Positions 1 to 7,200 of a stretch of 12,912 nt of DNA are shown here, one piece after another. How positions within the stretch are numbered: the stretch's first letter is position 1; the number at the start of each line of letters is the position of its first letter. The stretch covers positions 1-12,912 of the forward strand of contig CAIYQH010000011.1 of assembly GCA_903928285.1 (NCBI GenBank), read 5' to 3'. The notes under the pieces were generated by a model. It saw nothing but the letters and a program-made list of their open reading frames with translations, made no database searches and was not told the DNA's origin. Source of the stretch: an uncultured Bacteroidales bacterium (GTDB taxonomy: Bacteria > Bacteroidota > Bacteroidia > Bacteroidales > FEN-979). Made by a program: the position numbers and the translations under genes.

Positions 1-29
1 ATCAATCTGTTGTTTTTAGGTTTTGGTCA

Positions 30-62
30 GGCCGTCCCGGGTTCCCGGGACGGCCTTTTTTT
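30..62 (+). terminator. Rho-independent terminator of an upstream gene outside the window
   Basis: A perfect 12-bp inverted repeat, GGCCGTCCCGGG (30-41) and CCCGGGACGGCC (44-55), has a TT centre and is followed directly by seven T (56-62). This is a textbook intrinsic terminator on the plus strand. It closes a transcription unit whose gene lies left of the window, so the gene at 160 probably starts its own transcript. The GC-rich stem could also stop minus-strand transcription, but no long T tract lies on that side. Confidence 0.9.
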
Positions 63-159
63 GGCAATTCGTCTCTTAATCTCCGTTTACTCCATTCTGG
101 CACTATAATTGTTGTAAATTGCACTGATATAGTCCCAGAAATTAAAAACAAAAGAAACC

Positions 160-2652
160 ATGAAGACTTTATTATCAGCGGGTAGTCAGGCAAAAACCAT
201 CCTGGTGGCCGCTATCCTTTTCCTTCCGGTGTTTCTTCTGGCCGAAGGAAGCTGGCCGAAAGAAATTAAAACGGCAAAATCTACCGTGATCATGTATCAG
301 CCTCAACCCGATTCCATGAAACGGGATCATCTTTTCACCCGGGCTGCCATTTCCATTACAACCCAGGAAAACCCCACTCCTGTGTTCGGAGCGATCTGGA
401 CCGATTCAAAGTTCAGTACCGACCGGGAATCGGGAATCTGTACCATCTTCGATGTGAACATACTGAATGTCCGTTTCCCGGGAATCGACACCATCAGTAT
501 TGCAAAAATCCAGAACTTCACCAAAATCCTGGAGGATGAAGCCTCCAGCTGGAATATGGAATTCTCGCTCGACGAGTTAAAGTCAACACTCGCCTTAAAT
601 CAAACAGCCGTCAGGAAATCCGCCGAATTTAAAAACGATCCACCCGAGATCATCTTTTCAAAGCAGAATGCGGTACTGGTATCCTATGACGGTGATCCCG
701 TTTTCCAGGATGTTGAGAATGCGGGGCTGCAGCGGGCCGTCAATACCCCGTTCCTGGTCCTCCGCGACATGCAGGACCGCAGCTATTATCTCAACGGCGG
801 CAACTACTGGTACAGGTCACCGGACCCTGTAAATGCCGCCTGGACGAATATTCAGGCACCCTCTCCAAACGTTTCCAGGTATTTTGATGAGCTTACAAAG
901 CAACAGGATAATGCAGATGCCAATGATCCCTCAGCAGGAATAAGCCAGCCTGCCAGCAAAAAAACGGGCATACCCCGGATCATTGTCCGCACCACGCCTG
1001 CCGAACTGATTCAGTCGCAGGGTGACCCCAAATATTCACCAATCCAGGGTACACAACTCCTTTATGTGACGAACACCGACGATAACATCTTCATGACCAT
1101 CGATGACAATCAATACTATATCCTCATCTCCGGAAGATGGTACCGTTCCTCCTCTCTTACAGGTTCATGGTCATTTATCGATTCCGAAAACCTCCCTCCC
1201 GATTTCTCCAGGATCCCGGAAGGGTCGGATAAAGATATCGTATTGGCCAGTATTGCCGGAACCGAAGCATCAAAGGATGCGGTGATGGATGCGCAAATTC
1301 CGCAGACAGCAGCCGTTGACCGGCAGACAGCCAAATGCGTGGTTTCCTATGACGGGGATCCTAAATTTGAAAGAATACAGGGCACCGACCTTGCCCGCGG
1401 ACTGAATACCGCCAGTACCGTCCTGCTTTACAGGAACATCTATTATGTCTGCGACAATGCCGTGTGGTTCGTCGGACCCGGTCCTGCCGGACCCTGGGAA
1501 GTTGCCACCTCCATTCCCGACGATATACAGCGGATTCCTCCCGGTGATCCCGCCTACAATGTGAAATATGTCTATATTTATGATGTGCAGCCCGACGTTG
1601 TCTATATAGGCTACACTCCGGGTTATACAGGGTGCTATGTTTATGGGCCCACTGTTGTCTACGGAACCGGGTGGGTTTACCAACCCTATTATGGCACCTA
1701 TTATTACCCTCACCCGAGAACCTATGGATTCTGTATGCACTATAACCCCTGGTTCGGCTGGAGTATGGGATATACCATGTCGTCAGGATGGTTCCAATAC
1801 AGCCATGCAGGCCACTGGGGTCATCACGGAGGCTGGTGGGGACCACCCATGTACCGCCCGCCCTATCATCCGCCCTATAACCATTATTATGGATCCAGGC
1901 CCCCTGTATACAGGGAAGGGCATAATACCGTCAACATCACCAATAACAGAACCAACATCTATAACCGCAGAACCGACGGCAGCGCCAGGCCGGTCCGCCA
2001 GACCTCCAATTACAGGAAGCGACCCGGCGACCGTACCGGCAACGATGGGACCCGGCCGGGCAATAACACCAATTCCAGGGAGGCTAAACCACCGGTTCGT
2101 ACCGGCGGAGAGAAAAACAATGTCTTTACCGACAGGAAAGGAGATGTTTACCGGAACGATAATGGTAACTGGCAAAAACATAATGGCAGGGAATGGGAAT
2201 CAGCCCAGCCAAAGACCGATGACAGAAAGGCAAAACCGCCGGTTCGTGAAGACAGGACTGCCCAGCCACCCGTCCAGCAGGAGCGGACGCCTCTGCCTCC
2301 CGTTCGGGAAGACAGAACGGCCAAACCTCCCGTTCAGCAGGAAAGGATATCCCAGCCTCCCGTTCGGGAAGACAGAACAGCAAAGCCGCCCGTTCAGCAG
2401 GAGAGGATCGCACAACCTCCTGTTCAGCAAAACAGGCCGCCGCAACCCCCTCCCCAGCAGAACAGGATATCCCAGCCTCCTGCCCAGCAAAACAGCGGAT
2501 TCAACCGCCAGGAGATGGACATGCAAAACCAGGCCAGACAGCGGGGAAGCCAGAACAACAACAACCGCACCAACGTTCAGCGGGCCGCACCGGCTGCACC
2601 GGCTGCACCTGCCGCAAAAACCCGTACGGGTGATGGCGGTCGCAAGCGATAA
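160..2652 (+). CDS. Large secreted repeat protein, Tyr/Gly/Trp-rich with Pro-rich C-terminal repeats (resembles proteins named carbohydrate-binding family V/XII)
   Basis: This 830-residue protein opens with a signal peptide (basic start, hydrophobic 13-27, likely cleavage after A28). Residues 30-165 contain WPKEI and a YQPQ.DS motif, which I associate with secreted proteins named carbohydrate-binding family V/XII. Three divergent repeats of about 110 residues follow, starting near 170, 280 and 393. Each has a GDP-x-[FY] motif and a later [YF]Y-x-x-x-x-x-W segment. Residues 468-585 are packed with Tyr, Gly, Trp, His and Pro. Residues 587-690 are basic and Asn/Arg-rich and include a DVYRNDNGNWQKH motif (about 654-683). 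Residues 688-777 are PPV(R/Q)-type 20-residue repeats, and the end contains AAPAAPAA. The ATG at 160 follows an A-rich tract with no Shine-Dalgarno site. No enzyme active site is visible. The protein is probably extracellular or surface-attached. The family name is from memory and carbohydrate binding is unproven. The galactanase gene begins 27 bases downstream, so the two may be co-transcribed. Confidence 0.72.
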   Translation: MKTLLSAGSQAKTILVAAILFLPVFLLAEGSWPKEIKTAKSTVIMYQPQPDSMKRDHLFTRAAISITTQENPTPVFGAIWTDSKFSTDRESGICTIFDVNILNVRFPGIDTISIAKIQNFTKILEDEASSWNMEFSLDELKSTLALNQTAVRKSAEFKNDPPEIIFSKQNAVLVSYDGDPVFQDVENAGLQRAVNTPFLVLRDMQDRSYYLNGGNYWYRSPDPVNAAWTNIQAPSPNVSRYFDELTKQQDNADANDPSAGISQPASKKTGIPRIIVRTTPAELIQSQGDPKYSPIQGTQLLYVTNTDDNIFMTIDDNQYYILISGRWYRSSSLTGSWSFIDSENLPPDFSRIPEGSDKDIVLASIAGTEASKDAVMDAQIPQTAAVDRQTAKCVVSYDGDPKFERIQGTDLARGLNTASTVLLYRNIYYVCDNAVWFVGPGPAGPWEVATSIPDDIQRIPPGDPAYNVKYVYIYDVQPDVVYIGYTPGYTGCYVYGPTVVYGTGWVYQPYYGTYYYPHPRTYGFCMHYNPWFGWSMGYTMSSGWFQYSHAGHWGHHGGWWGPPMYRPPYHPPYNHYYGSRPPVYREGHNTVNITNNRTNIYNRRTDGSARPVRQTSNYRKRPGDRTGNDGTRPGNNTNSREAKPPVRTGGEKNNVFTDRKGDVYRNDNGNWQKHNGREWESAQPKTDDRKAKPPVREDRTAQPPVQQERTPLPPVREDRTAKPPVQQERISQPPVREDRTAKPPVQQERIAQPPVQQNRPPQPPPQQNRISQPPAQQNSGFNRQEMDMQNQARQRGSQNNNNRTNVQRAAPAAPAAPAAKTRTGDGGRKR
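2221..2490 (+). repeat. In-frame tandem repeat, 60-nt unit, about 4.5 copies
   Basis: Units beginning at 2221, 2281, 2341, 2401 and a partial one at 2461 line up with a 60-base period. They encode a 20-residue unit of two half-units, PPVREDRTAK and PPVQQERISQ, with substitutions. The copies at 2281 and 2341 are the most alike. The later copies drift to PPVQQN and PPPQQN. The array is a flexible, Pro/Gln/Arg-rich tail of the secreted protein and could expand or contract without breaking the frame. A smaller 9-nt repeat encoding Ala-Ala-Pro follows at about 2584-2616. Confidence 0.88.
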
Positions 2653-2679
2653 CCCGGCTGAAAACCTGTAAAAAGGAAA

Positions 2680-3999
2680 ATGATGAAAACCAGTGCCATT
2701 CTTGTGTTTCCCCGTCAGGATCATGGGAATGGCATTTTTTTGCTGTTCATCTTGTTGGTTTGGGGCGCTTTTTTATTCCCCGTGCAGGCACAGTTTGTGA
2801 AGGGGGCCGACATTGGCTGGCTTTCGCAGATGGAGGCTACGGGGTATAAATTTTACGATACCACCGGAGTTGAGTCCGGCTGTTTGCAGATCCTGCTGGA
2901 CCACGGGATCAACACCATCAGGTTACGGGTGTGGGTCGATCCTTCAAATGATATCATCAACGGCCATTGCAGCAAAAAGGAGGTGGTTGCCATGGCCATG
3001 AGAGCCAGGGACAAGGGGATGCGGGTGATGATCGATTTTCACTACAGCGACTCCTGGGCCGACCCGGGAAAACAAAATAAACCGGCAGCCTGGACGGGTC
3101 ATTCCTTCAGCAAGCTTTTGGCGGATGTTTACAACCATACTTTCGAAGTGCTGGATACCCTGAAAAGTTGCGGGGTGATCCCTGCCTGGATACAGGTCGG
3201 AAACGAAATTACCGGGGGAATGCTCTGGCCCGATGGATCCACTGCAAACTGGCCCCAGCTCGCCCAGTTCCTCAACAAGGGGTTTGATGCCGCAAAGGCG
3301 GTGGACAGCAGCATCAGGGTGATCGTTCATGTTGACCAGGGCCATGACAATGCCCGCTGCCGCACCTTTTTCGACAACGCCGCTTCCCACAGCGTAAAAT
3401 TTGATATTATCGGGTTGTCCTATTATCCCTATTGGATCGGTACAGACTATACCGCTACGATCGGCAGTCTGGGCAACAACCTGGAGGACATGGTTTACCG
3501 ATATGGCAAAGAGGTTATGGTGGTGGAGGTGGGAGGGGATTATACCCTTGTGCAGAACACCTACGACATGCTGGTTGCGGTAATTAAAAAGGTCAAGGCG
3601 GTACCGGGCAACAAGGGTCTCGGCGTAATTTACTGGGAACCCGAAGGGGCTAAAAGCTGGAGTGGCTACCAGTTAAGCTGCTGGGGCGCCGACGGAAAAC
3701 CAACGGCTGCCCTGAAGGCATTCCTGACGGATGTTTCTGGTACTGTAAATACTTTCATTCCTGCGGGTATCAGGATGCATCCCAACCCCTGCAAGGATGG
3801 TTTGGTAAATGTTGATTTTACCGATGAAAAGATGCCTGTTGATTTACAGGTTTGTGACCTTTACGGCCACCTGATCCGCGAGCAAAAACTGGCACCAGCG
3901 TTCAGTGGGCAACTTGCACTTTCGCTGAGGCCGGGAATATACCTGGTAAAGGCATATTCCCTGAGGAAGGTTCGGATGGAAAAACTGGTGGTAAACTGA
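2680..3999 (+). CDS. GH53 arabinogalactan endo-beta-1,4-galactanase with T9SS sorting domain
   Basis: This 439-residue secreted enzyme should cleave beta-1,4-galactan, the side chains of pectin and type I arabinogalactan, outside the cell. The signal peptide is hydrophobic over 18-34, with likely cleavage VQA|Q after A37. The GH53 barrel spans about 39-350 and opens with FVKGADIGWLSQME. The family's acid/base glutamate is E176 in VGNEITGGMLWP. The nucleophile candidate is E283 in VMVVEVGG, at the position where many members have VVET. Residues 362-439 form a type A T9SS C-terminal domain, with MHPNP near its start, a LYGHLI segment, and LRPGIYLVKA followed by a basic, hydrophobic end. Export across the outer membrane with tail removal follows from that family. 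AGGA at 2674-2677 sits 5 bases before a second ATG at 2683 and only 2 before the one at 2680, so translation may begin at 2683. No SusC/SusD genes are next to it. Confidence 0.93.
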   Translation: MMKTSAILVFPRQDHGNGIFLLFILLVWGAFLFPVQAQFVKGADIGWLSQMEATGYKFYDTTGVESGCLQILLDHGINTIRLRVWVDPSNDIINGHCSKKEVVAMAMRARDKGMRVMIDFHYSDSWADPGKQNKPAAWTGHSFSKLLADVYNHTFEVLDTLKSCGVIPAWIQVGNEITGGMLWPDGSTANWPQLAQFLNKGFDAAKAVDSSIRVIVHVDQGHDNARCRTFFDNAASHSVKFDIIGLSYYPYWIGTDYTATIGSLGNNLEDMVYRYGKEVMVVEVGGDYTLVQNTYDMLVAVIKKVKAVPGNKGLGVIYWEPEGAKSWSGYQLSCWGADGKPTAALKAFLTDVSGTVNTFIPAGIRMHPNPCKDGLVNVDFTDEKMPVDLQVCDLYGHLIREQKLAPAFSGQLALSLRPGIYLVKAYSLRKVRMEKLVVN

Positions 4000-4030
4000 C
4001 CCGTTTTAACTGCCTGTTCCCCAAAAAACA

Positions 4031-5275
4031 TTATAGTTTTTTGATCGTCACCCTGCGATTCTGAGTCCGTCCCGCAGCGGTTTTATTGTCGGCCATTGGT
4101 TTTGAAGCTCCGAAACCTTTGGTTTCCAGTCTGCCGGCATCTATTCCCCGTTTTACAATTTCAGCCTTGATGCATTGTGCCCGTTTGTCGGAAAGAGAGA
4201 GGTTTAAAGCTTCCTTTCCGGTATTGTCGGTGTGACCTTCGATCATAATCCTCACCTTTGGACTCTCCTTCAGGTAACTTACGATCTGGTCGATCACCGG
4301 GAAGCTTTCAGCTTTAACCACTGCCTTGCCGATATCGAAATTGATCCCGTAAATATCGATGAACCCTTTGGTATCCAGTTCATTCATCAGGGTATTGGTA
4401 GTCTGGGGAACCACCTTTTTAACCACCGGTTCGCCGGATATGGCGACCCTGAAACCGAAATCAAGCGCACTGTTATAGGGGAGATCCTTGTTACGGTATG
4501 TGAACCTCATACGGTCAGCATTGCTGCCCCACGAACCTCCGCGCAATACGCGGTTGGTACCCATATCGGGTCCGGCAGCATTGTCCCCGGGGCTCGTTTT
4601 GTAATAATTTTCGCCGTACCAGTCGGAACACCACTCACGGTGGTTACCGGCCATATCATATAAATCCAGCTCATTGGCCATCTTTTGCCCTACAACATGC
4701 GCTTTTCTGTCAGAATTCTGCAGATACCAGGCAACTTCATTGAGGTTATTGCTGCCTGCATATTTGAAGTGTTTGCTTTTAACGCCTCCTGACGCTGCAT
4801 ATTCCCACTCCGCCTCTGTCGGAAGCCGGAACTTCTTCCCGGTAACAGAACGCAGCCATTCGCAATATGCCATGGCATCATTCCAGCTGACATTCCCGAC
4901 AGGTTTCAGCGAGTCGGACAATGGCAGGGGTTTTCCATGCATCGTCTTGTTCCAGGTTCCATTGTAAACGCCCCTGGGGAGTAACCCGTGCTTGTGCCTT
5001 GATGAATCGGTTTGTTCGGCATCTGTTTTGTAGCCGGCAGCATCAATGAACTTTTTGAATTCGGCAAAGGTGACCTCATATTTCCCCAGGGAAAAACTGT
5101 TGAGGGTGACGGAATGAACCGGTTTCTCATCATTATTTCCGGCTTGGTTACCCATTTTGAATGTTCCGCCTTCGATGTTAACCATGAAGGGCATTTTCAC
5201 AGGAGGATTCTGTGCGAAAATCAAACCGCAGCCTGTTAGTAAGACTGTGATCAATAGAAGTAGATTCTTTTTCAT
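4031..5275 (-). CDS. FGE-sulfatase (SUMF1/GldJ/GldK-type) domain fused to OmpA C-terminal domain, probable lipoprotein
   Basis: The 414-residue protein starts with a signal sequence holding both a lipobox-like LTGC (C16) and a type I site FAQ (A21). Residues 32-280 are an FGE-sulfatase domain: IEGGTFKMGN near 34-43, RLPTEAEWEYAA, LYDMAGNHREWCSDWYG, VLRGGSWG, and GFRVA at 274-278. By hand alignment the two copper-binding cysteines of true FGE (C336 and C341 in human) are replaced by R257 and N262, so oxidation of sulfatase cysteine is unlikely. Residues 310-414 are an OmpA C-terminal domain with IEGHTDNTG (D350), LSLSDKRA (R365) and GRTQNRRV. D350 and R365 match the residues that bind diaminopimelate in peptidoglycan. 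The protein probably tethers a non-catalytic FGE fold to the cell wall in the periplasm. GldJ and GldK of T9SS and gliding also use such folds, but they lack an OmpA tail. The gene converges on the galactanase gene, leaving 31 bases between stops. Confidence 0.9.
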   Translation of the reverse strand: MKKNLLLLITVLLTGCGLIFAQNPPVKMPFMVNIEGGTFKMGNQAGNNDEKPVHSVTLNSFSLGKYEVTFAEFKKFIDAAGYKTDAEQTDSSRHKHGLLPRGVYNGTWNKTMHGKPLPLSDSLKPVGNVSWNDAMAYCEWLRSVTGKKFRLPTEAEWEYAASGGVKSKHFKYAGSNNLNEVAWYLQNSDRKAHVVGQKMANELDLYDMAGNHREWCSDWYGENYYKTSPGDNAAGPDMGTNRVLRGGSWGSNADRMRFTYRNKDLPYNSALDFGFRVAISGEPVVKKVVPQTTNTLMNELDTKGFIDIYGINFDIGKAVVKAESFPVIDQIVSYLKESPKVRIMIEGHTDNTGKEALNLSLSDKRAQCIKAEIVKRGIDAGRLETKGFGASKPMADNKTAAGRTQNRRVTIKKL

Positions 5276-5463
5276 CAGGATTTTTTTAAGTTTTCATTGC
5301 GGATTATCCAACATATCAGGGAGGAATTAAGCAATAAAATTAGAATTATTTTCCGGATGAAAAAGGTTCAGTCATAAATGGTTGGCTGAAGGTGAAACTT
5401 TTTCCAGAAGGCAACCGTGTCTTTGCCGGAATAACCGGCGAGCCGTGTTGATGCCAGGCTTAG

Positions 5464-5868
5464 TCAAACCTGGTTTTGTAATTCCCGCGGACTGTTCTTC
5501 AACTTCATAAAGTGACTCAGGATAAAAAGTCCCCCGGTAAGGATAAAGGGAAAATTGATCATCAGGATAATAAACAGGCTCATCCCAACCGAATGGTTCA
5601 TGTTATAATTATGGATGTAGATGAATGGCGTCAGACCAAGAGCCATCATGATCAGGATGGAACCTCCGATCAGTTCCCATTTCCAGGCGATCACCATGAA
5701 AAGTATCAGGATATAGGAGGGAACCAGGTGAAGGGCAAAGGCACCCAGCTCATGCCAGATGGTATCGCGCCCATTGAACGCGTCAAGGGCAAACATGCTG
5801 ATAAACAGGATTGCCAGGATACATAAAATCCGGGGGAACCAATGGATGATCTTCATAGATGTTTTCAT
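5464..5868 (-). CDS. Small four-helix membrane protein of unknown function
   Basis: The 134-residue product has four hydrophobic segments at about 10-31, 42-62, 67-86 and 94-120, with charged ends (MKTSMKIIHW at the start and KLKNSPRELQNQV at the tail). The motif WFPRILCILAILFISMFALD followed by HELGAF and IAWKWELIGG recurs, from memory, in a family of small conserved Bacteroidota membrane proteins without assigned function. No catalytic or transport motif is visible. ATG at 5868 and ATG at 5856 (M5) are both possible starts, and neither has a Shine-Dalgarno site. It lies 90 bases after the neighbouring membrane-protein gene on the same strand and 188 bases before the FGE-OmpA gene, so co-transcription is possible but not shown. 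Confidence 0.8.
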   Translation of the reverse strand: MKTSMKIIHWFPRILCILAILFISMFALDAFNGRDTIWHELGAFALHLVPSYILILFMVIAWKWELIGGSILIMMALGLTPFIYIHNYNMNHSVGMSLFIILMINFPFILTGGLFILSHFMKLKNSPRELQNQV

Positions 5869-5912
5869 ATGGGGAATATTTTAATGGTGTCACTTTAATT
5901 AATTATACAGAA

Positions 5913-5939
5913 GATAATCAGGAAATTATCATGATTATC
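5913..5939. promoter_or_regulatory. 8-bp inverted repeat upstream of the small membrane-protein gene
   Basis: GATAATCA (5913-5920) and TGATTATC (5932-5939) are exact reverse complements with an 11-base spacer. They lie in the 90-base gap 45-71 bases upstream of the ATG at 5868. There is no T tract, so it does not look like an intrinsic terminator. It could be an operator or chance pairing in AT-rich DNA. Confidence 0.3.
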
Positions 5940-5958
5940 ACGGAGGTAATAAGAAGGA

Positions 5959-6363
5959 TCATCTCAGGATAAAGGGTACCACGGTTGCGATTACACCGGT
6001 GCAGATCACCACCATGATGAACAGGTTGTACCTGACATTGTAGTTGACCAGCAGTGATTCGTCATAATATTTGTCGACATGCTGATCCTTGTACATGGCA
6101 ATGAGCCCGTTGACAAGTTTGGTCCTGGTTTGTCTTCCTTTCAGAAGCCCGATGATGACCACGATGTTAACCAGAACGAGCAGGAGCACAAACATAAACA
6201 TTACGGCCAGGGTAGCATTTCCGGTCCGCGATTTTTCAGCCATCCCCGAATTGATTGCCAGGGTGATCAGGTTTAACAGGATGGAGGTAAGGATGAAAAT
6301 GGTATCGGTACGTGTGTTTTGCTGCAGCTCCAACGTAATGTGGGTATGAACATGTTCTATCAT
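5959..6363 (-). CDS. Small membrane protein, three predicted helices, unknown function
   Basis: I do not recognise this 134-residue protein. Visible features are a short hydrophilic N-terminus with HVHTHITLELQQNTRTD, two neighbouring membrane helices at about 22-40 and 51-74, a charged central segment at 75-110 (KGRQTRTKLVNGLI, then DQHVDKYYDESLL), and a third helix at 113-133 ending in FILR. The central segment between helices 2 and 3 is long enough to be a small soluble loop. No catalytic motif was found. The ATG at 6363 has no Shine-Dalgarno site. The gene begins 33 bases after the stop of the secreted-protein gene upstream, which suggests a shared transcript. Confidence 0.78.
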   Translation of the reverse strand: MIEHVHTHITLELQQNTRTDTIFILTSILLNLITLAINSGMAEKSRTGNATLAVMFMFVLLLVLVNIVVIIGLLKGRQTRTKLVNGLIAMYKDQHVDKYYDESLLVNYNVRYNLFIMVVICTGVIATVVPFILR

Positions 6364-6396
6364 AATCTGGTTTTATTTGGTTGATCAAAGATAACA

Positions 6397-6978
6397 TTAT
6401 TTTTTGCCAAAACGGTTGCAATATCCTTCGAGCATCTCATTTTCAATGGAAAATTCCCGGATAGGAATCGGTTCCTGTTTGCTTATTTCCGCCGCCATGT
6501 TGTCGATATTTTCACCGGGGTTGAACAGCTGGGCTACCTTCGCGGTAAGATCAACGATCTCAACCGATGGATCGCTGAAGGTTACTTCCCATTTGCTGAG
6601 GATCACGCTTACCCCTTCAGCCCTGGCCAGTTCGGGGAGTTTGTCTTTGATCAGCGGCATGATCCATGCGGCAGATCCGTTGCTGAAAACCATCAGGTGA
6701 AGCAGGTGCTGGAACGATATGGCTCCGACCGAAACCTCCTTCAGCTTGGCAGTATCATGGGCCTTTGTTGCCGAATCACTCTGCTGGCTGATCCTTATCA
6801 TTTTTTGTTTTAAAAAGTCAGTCCTGGACCAGGCAAAGGTGATGATCCTGGAATCATAGGTGCCGATGCGCATTGCAGCGGTCTTTTTCTGGGCAAAACT
6901 TTCAGCCGATGCAACCATGGCGATAACCAGGAATACGATTCGGGTGATGCTGTAAATTGCAGTGATTTTTCTGTTCAT
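6397..6978 (-). CDS. Secreted/periplasmic protein of unknown function, distantly Skp/OmpH-like
   Basis: The 193-residue product has a clear signal peptide (basic MNRKIT, hydrophobic 14-24, likely cleavage SFA|Q after A29). The mature part begins with RIGTYDSRIITFA (37-49), which resembles the first strand of Skp/OmpH chaperones. Later, LARAEGVSVILSKWEVTF followed by EIVDLTAKVAQLFNP (about 117-154) resembles their C-terminal beta core and closing helix. The central helical part is shorter than a full Skp tentacle, so this would be a distant or reduced relative. That link is my inference. The ATG at 6978 is preceded at 5 bases by GGAGGAG (minus strand, 6984-6990), a strong Shine-Dalgarno sequence. 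It is the first gene of the minus-strand group and is transcribed from the shared divergent region. Confidence 0.78.
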   Translation of the reverse strand: MNRKITAIYSITRIVFLVIAMVASAESFAQKKTAAMRIGTYDSRIITFAWSRTDFLKQKMIRISQQSDSATKAHDTAKLKEVSVGAISFQHLLHLMVFSNGSAAWIMPLIKDKLPELARAEGVSVILSKWEVTFSDPSVEIVDLTAKVAQLFNPGENIDNMAAEISKQEPIPIREFSIENEMLEGYCNRFGKK

Positions 6979-6983
6979 TGAAA

Positions 6984-6990
6984 CTCCTCC
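6984..6990 (-). promoter_or_regulatory. Strong Shine-Dalgarno site (GGAGGAG)
   Basis: On the minus strand GGAGGAG stands 5 bases before the ATG at 6978, after a run of A. Most other starts in this window have only A-rich leaders, so this is unusual here. It fixes the start codon and suggests comparatively strong translation. Confidence 0.75.
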
Positions 6991-7064
6991 TTTTTTTTAA
7001 TTGATGGATATCTGATCTTCTTTTTTATAAATTTGGGGATGATTCCCGGGTGCGAATCACGAGG

Positions 7065-7072
7065 CGAAAATA
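7065..7072 (-). promoter_or_regulatory. Candidate -7 element for the minus-strand gene at 6978
   Basis: TATTTTCG on the minus strand differs by one base from the Bacteroidota -7 consensus TAnnTTTG. No good -33 TTTG was found at the expected distance. It would give a leader of roughly 80 bases. Confidence 0.35.
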
Positions 7073-7103
7073 GGTCAGCCCAGCCGGTGAAGGGTTGAAA
7101 CAG

Positions 7104-7135
7104 CCTTGTAAAACGTTTGTAAAAGTTTTACAAGG
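7104..7135. promoter_or_regulatory. Perfect 11-bp inverted repeat between divergent genes, candidate operator
   Basis: CCTTGTAAAAC (7104-7114) and GTTTTACAAGG (7125-7135) are exact reverse complements separated by 10 bases. The spacer contains a further TTGTAAAA (7117-7124), 11 bases after the TTGTAAAA at 7106-7113. Three half-sites are therefore spaced at about one helical turn. The centre lies about 47 bases from the candidate -7 elements on both sides. There is no T tract, so a terminator is unlikely. A dimeric regulator acting on both promoters is an inference. Confidence 0.6.
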
Positions 7136-7165
7136 GTTCTGCCAGCAGGAAAAACAAAAAACCAT

Positions 7166-7173
7166 CAACTTTG
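7166..7173 (+). promoter_or_regulatory. Candidate -7 element for the plus-strand pair starting at 7201
   Basis: CAACTTTG differs from TAnnTTTG by one base and is followed by GTCGCG-type sequence of the kind often seen at Bacteroidota starts. Transcription from it would begin near 7180. That excludes the TTG at 7171 as a start codon and favours the ATG at 7201. No clear -33 element is seen. Confidence 0.4.
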
Positions 7174-7200
7174 TCGCGAAACGATCAGAAATATTTTGAG

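Noticed and set aside
1637..2671. A 344-codon plus-strand frame overlapping the secreted repeat protein in another phase
   Set aside because: It is low complexity (Pro, Ser, Arg, Thr), has no motif, and lies wholly over the repeat-rich part of a gene with a signal peptide and coherent domains.
4023..4042. AAAAAAC/GTTTTTT inverted repeat between the convergent galactanase and FGE-OmpA genes as a terminator
   Set aside because: The stem is almost all A-T pairs and overlaps the stop codon of the minus-strand gene, so it is too weak to call.
5424..5440. GCCGG/CCGGC hairpin downstream of the small membrane-protein gene as a terminator
   Set aside because: The stem is only 5 bp and no T tract follows on the minus strand.
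7171..7200. TTG start at 7171 for the single-pass membrane protein
   Set aside because: It lies within a probable -7 element, so it would be upstream of the transcript. The ATG at 7201 is preferred, though the choice is not certain.
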